This document shows, one piece after another, positions 46,168 through 47,290 of a stretch of DNA of 47,290 nucleotides. Location of the stretch: NCBI GenBank assembly GCA_900541585.1, contig UQKD01000025.1, forward strand, positions 1 through 47,290, written 5' to 3'. Made by a program: the position numbers and the translations under genes. The DNA comes from an uncultured Alistipes sp. Lineage in GTDB: Bacteria; Bacteroidota; Bacteroidia; Bacteroidales; Rikenellaceae. Under the pieces are notes generated by a model, which saw only the letters and a list, made by a program, of their open reading frames with translations, made no database searches and was not told the DNA's origin. Numbering within the stretch: position 1 is the first letter of the stretch; every line of letters begins with the position of its first letter.

Positions 46168-46821
46168 CTATTCGAATTTTACGAACCGGTCACTGCCGGT
46201 CAGGCAGGCGGGACAGTAACAGTCGACGTATTCCGACGTATAGAGACTGCCGCAGTTCGGGCAGACTGCGAACCGGCCCGTATCGGGGGCGTTGCGGTCC
46301 TCCTGCCGGCAGTGTCCCATCAGGACGATGTTCCGCATGTCTCCCGCCGCGGCCCAGGTCAGCATGCGCGCCGCATAGCGGTTTCCGCGCTCCATCGCCC
46401 GGCGGATGTCGGCTCCGCCGCGCCCGGCGTAGGCCTGCCGTTCGTAGGCGATGCTCCGTTCGATGTTGCCGTCGGTCGTGCCGCCGAAGATGACGATCTT
46501 CCCCGGGGGCGTATAATGGCCTCCGAGACGGAGGATCGCCGTCGCGCAGTTATTCTCCTGCAACCGCTCGGAGAAGGCCATGGCCCGGAACAGCCGTTCG
46601 GCCGTGTGACGCTTCTCGTCGGCCGCGATGTCCGCGAAATGGTCGTACTGCACCGATTTGACATGTTTGCGGCGGCAGCAGGCGTCCAAGTCGGCGAGCG
46701 TTTCGGCCCACGGCGAACCTTTCGGGGACCGGGGTTCGCGCGTCGCTGCGTAGTACAGCCAGACGAGGATGCCTGCCGATGCCACGAATAACAGAAGTAT
46801 CAGACCGAGACGCAGTTTCAT
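46168..46821 (-). CDS. Membrane-anchored rubrerythrin-like protein with degenerate iron site
   Basis: I choose the ATG at 46821 (MKLRLGLILL), which gives 217 residues with one N-terminal membrane helix (about 3-23). Two helical repeats resemble rubrerythrin (AERLFRAMAFSERLQEN at 74-90; NIERSIAYERQAY at 119-131; ARMLTWAAAG at 151-160). A C-terminal rubredoxin-like knuckle has C187/C190 and C203/C206. By eye, several di-iron ligands are replaced: the first Glu by Lys52, the ExxH His by Gln88, and the last His by Asn164. It may therefore bind metal only at the knuckle. Function unknown. Confidence 0.7.
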   Translation of the reverse strand: MKLRLGLILLLFVASAGILVWLYYAATREPRSPKGSPWAETLADLDACCRRKHVKSVQYDHFADIAADEKRHTAERLFRAMAFSERLQENNCATAILRLGGHYTPPGKIVIFGGTTDGNIERSIAYERQAYAGRGGADIRRAMERGNRYAARMLTWAAAGDMRNIVLMGHCRQEDRNAPDTGRFAVCPNCGSLYTSEYVDCYCPACLTGSDRFVKFE

Positions 46822-46919
46822 AATGTTTTGCCGGGGGGAAAAGCCGCAGTCCGGAACGTGCATTTTTTATGCCAACGGCCGCCCGTTTCGTCTGCCTCCG
46901 GGGATTTTCGCATTCCGGC

Positions 46920-46950
46920 TTGGAATTTTGAATTCGAATTCCTATATTTG
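46920..46950 (+). promoter_or_regulatory. Promoter of the truncated lipoprotein gene
   Basis: TTG at 46920-46922 and TATATTTG at 46943-46950 are 20 bases apart, an ideal Bacteroidetes promoter. The ATG follows 44 bases later. The gene was therefore probably expressed before its end was lost. Confidence 0.75.
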
Positions 46951-46994
46951 TAAATCCGACTCCGTAAGGATCAGATGCGGGTGGGATGCACTCA

Positions 46995-47240
46995 ATGAAA
47001 ATCGGATTGAAATTTTTTGCTGCGGCACTTGCCGTCGTATTGGCTGTGGGTTGTGGCAGTAAAGAGGACTCCGAGGAGCCGGAAAAACCTCCTGTGGACG
47101 GGCCTGTTTTTGAGGCAGGCAGTTGGGTGCTTTCCCAATGGAACGGCAGTCAGGAACTGCCGCGGAGTATCTATCTGCATCTCGCGGCAGACCGTTCGTT
47201 CGAACTCTACCAGAGCCTCAATACGATCGGTTATTCGTAA
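46995..47240 (+). pseudogene. Truncated lipocalin-like lipoprotein
   Basis: The frame starts at the ATG at 46995 (MKIGLKFFAA) and has a lipoprotein signal with AVGC (Cys20). The segment AGSWVLSQWNGSQELPRSIYL followed by RSFELYQSLNTIGYS resembles the first two strands of small Bacteroidetes lipocalin-like lipoproteins, which usually run on for 60-100 more residues. Here the frame stops after 81 residues, and the stop codon lies in the first four bases of the right terminal repeat. I conclude that the 3' end has been separated from the gene, by insertion, inversion or contig end. The lipocalin assignment is tentative; the truncation is well supported by position. Confidence 0.65.
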
Positions 47241-47290
47241 CCATCCGAAATAAGCCGCCTTGCATTAATCCAAAATCGTTCGAAGTCCTT
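47237..47290. repeat. Right copy of 54-bp terminal inverted repeat
   Basis: Exact reverse complement of bases 1-54. It begins GTAACCATCC at the last base of the Ser codon of the truncated lipoprotein and supplies its stop codon. See the left copy. Confidence 0.95.

Overview
The window looks like chromosome of a high-GC gut Bacteroidales, most likely Alistipes or a close relative (Rikenellaceae). The genus is an inference. It rests on SusC/SusD pairs, BACON and DUF1735 lipoproteins, a hybrid two-component regulator, the uppS-bamA-skp-skp order, a lipoprotein TamA (TamL), Bacteroidetes-type -7 boxes (TAnnTTTG, sometimes with TTG about 20 nt upstream), and GC-rich codon use with long antisense open frames.

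Left part (1-1500): a 54-bp repeat at the very edge, then a methyltransferase and a small zinc-ribbon protein transcribed leftwards. Positions 1516-26930 form one large polysaccharide-utilisation locus (PUL). Its leftward arm, in transcription order, holds the hybrid two-component regulator (HTCS), GH88, a BNR_4 beta-propeller enzyme, GH105, a three-BACON lipoprotein, SusC, SusD, a second SusC without the usual N-terminal domain, a second SusD and a DUF1735/DUF4361 lipoprotein, ending at a strong terminator. A divergent rightward arm holds a second BACON lipoprotein and a lipoprotein calcineurin-like phosphoesterase. GH88 and GH105 both act on unsaturated uronyl oligosaccharides, so the target is probably an acidic glycan that is first cut by a lyase. 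No classical lyase is visible, and the BNR_4 propeller is the best candidate for the missing backbone or capping activity. The two SusCD pairs would import products, the surface lipoproteins would bind glycan, and the HTCS would sense oligosaccharides in the periplasm.

Right part (26941-47240): mostly housekeeping genes. These are an alpha/beta hydrolase, a small acidic protein and dapF; a divergent nitroreductase followed by tamL; an AraC regulator; the envelope block uppS-bamA-skp-skp; nadK; pdxJ, an SGNH hydrolase and a CCA-adding enzyme; two divergent EamA transporters; a VOC protein-tsaC-thioesterase operon; yebC; a membrane-anchored rubrerythrin-like protein whose metal ligands look degenerate; and a small lipoprotein that stops exactly where the right-hand copy of the 54-bp repeat begins.

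Most notable observations: (1) the window is bounded by perfect 54-bp inverted copies, one of which truncates a lipoprotein gene; (2) the HTCS gene carries two runs of nine G, one in the linker between kinase and receiver and one at the extreme C-terminus, a possible slippage switch for the whole PUL; (3) both BACON lipoproteins share an unnamed C-terminal domain; (4) a rubrerythrin-like protein seems to have lost its di-iron site. No rRNA, tRNA, CRISPR array or transposase gene was seen.
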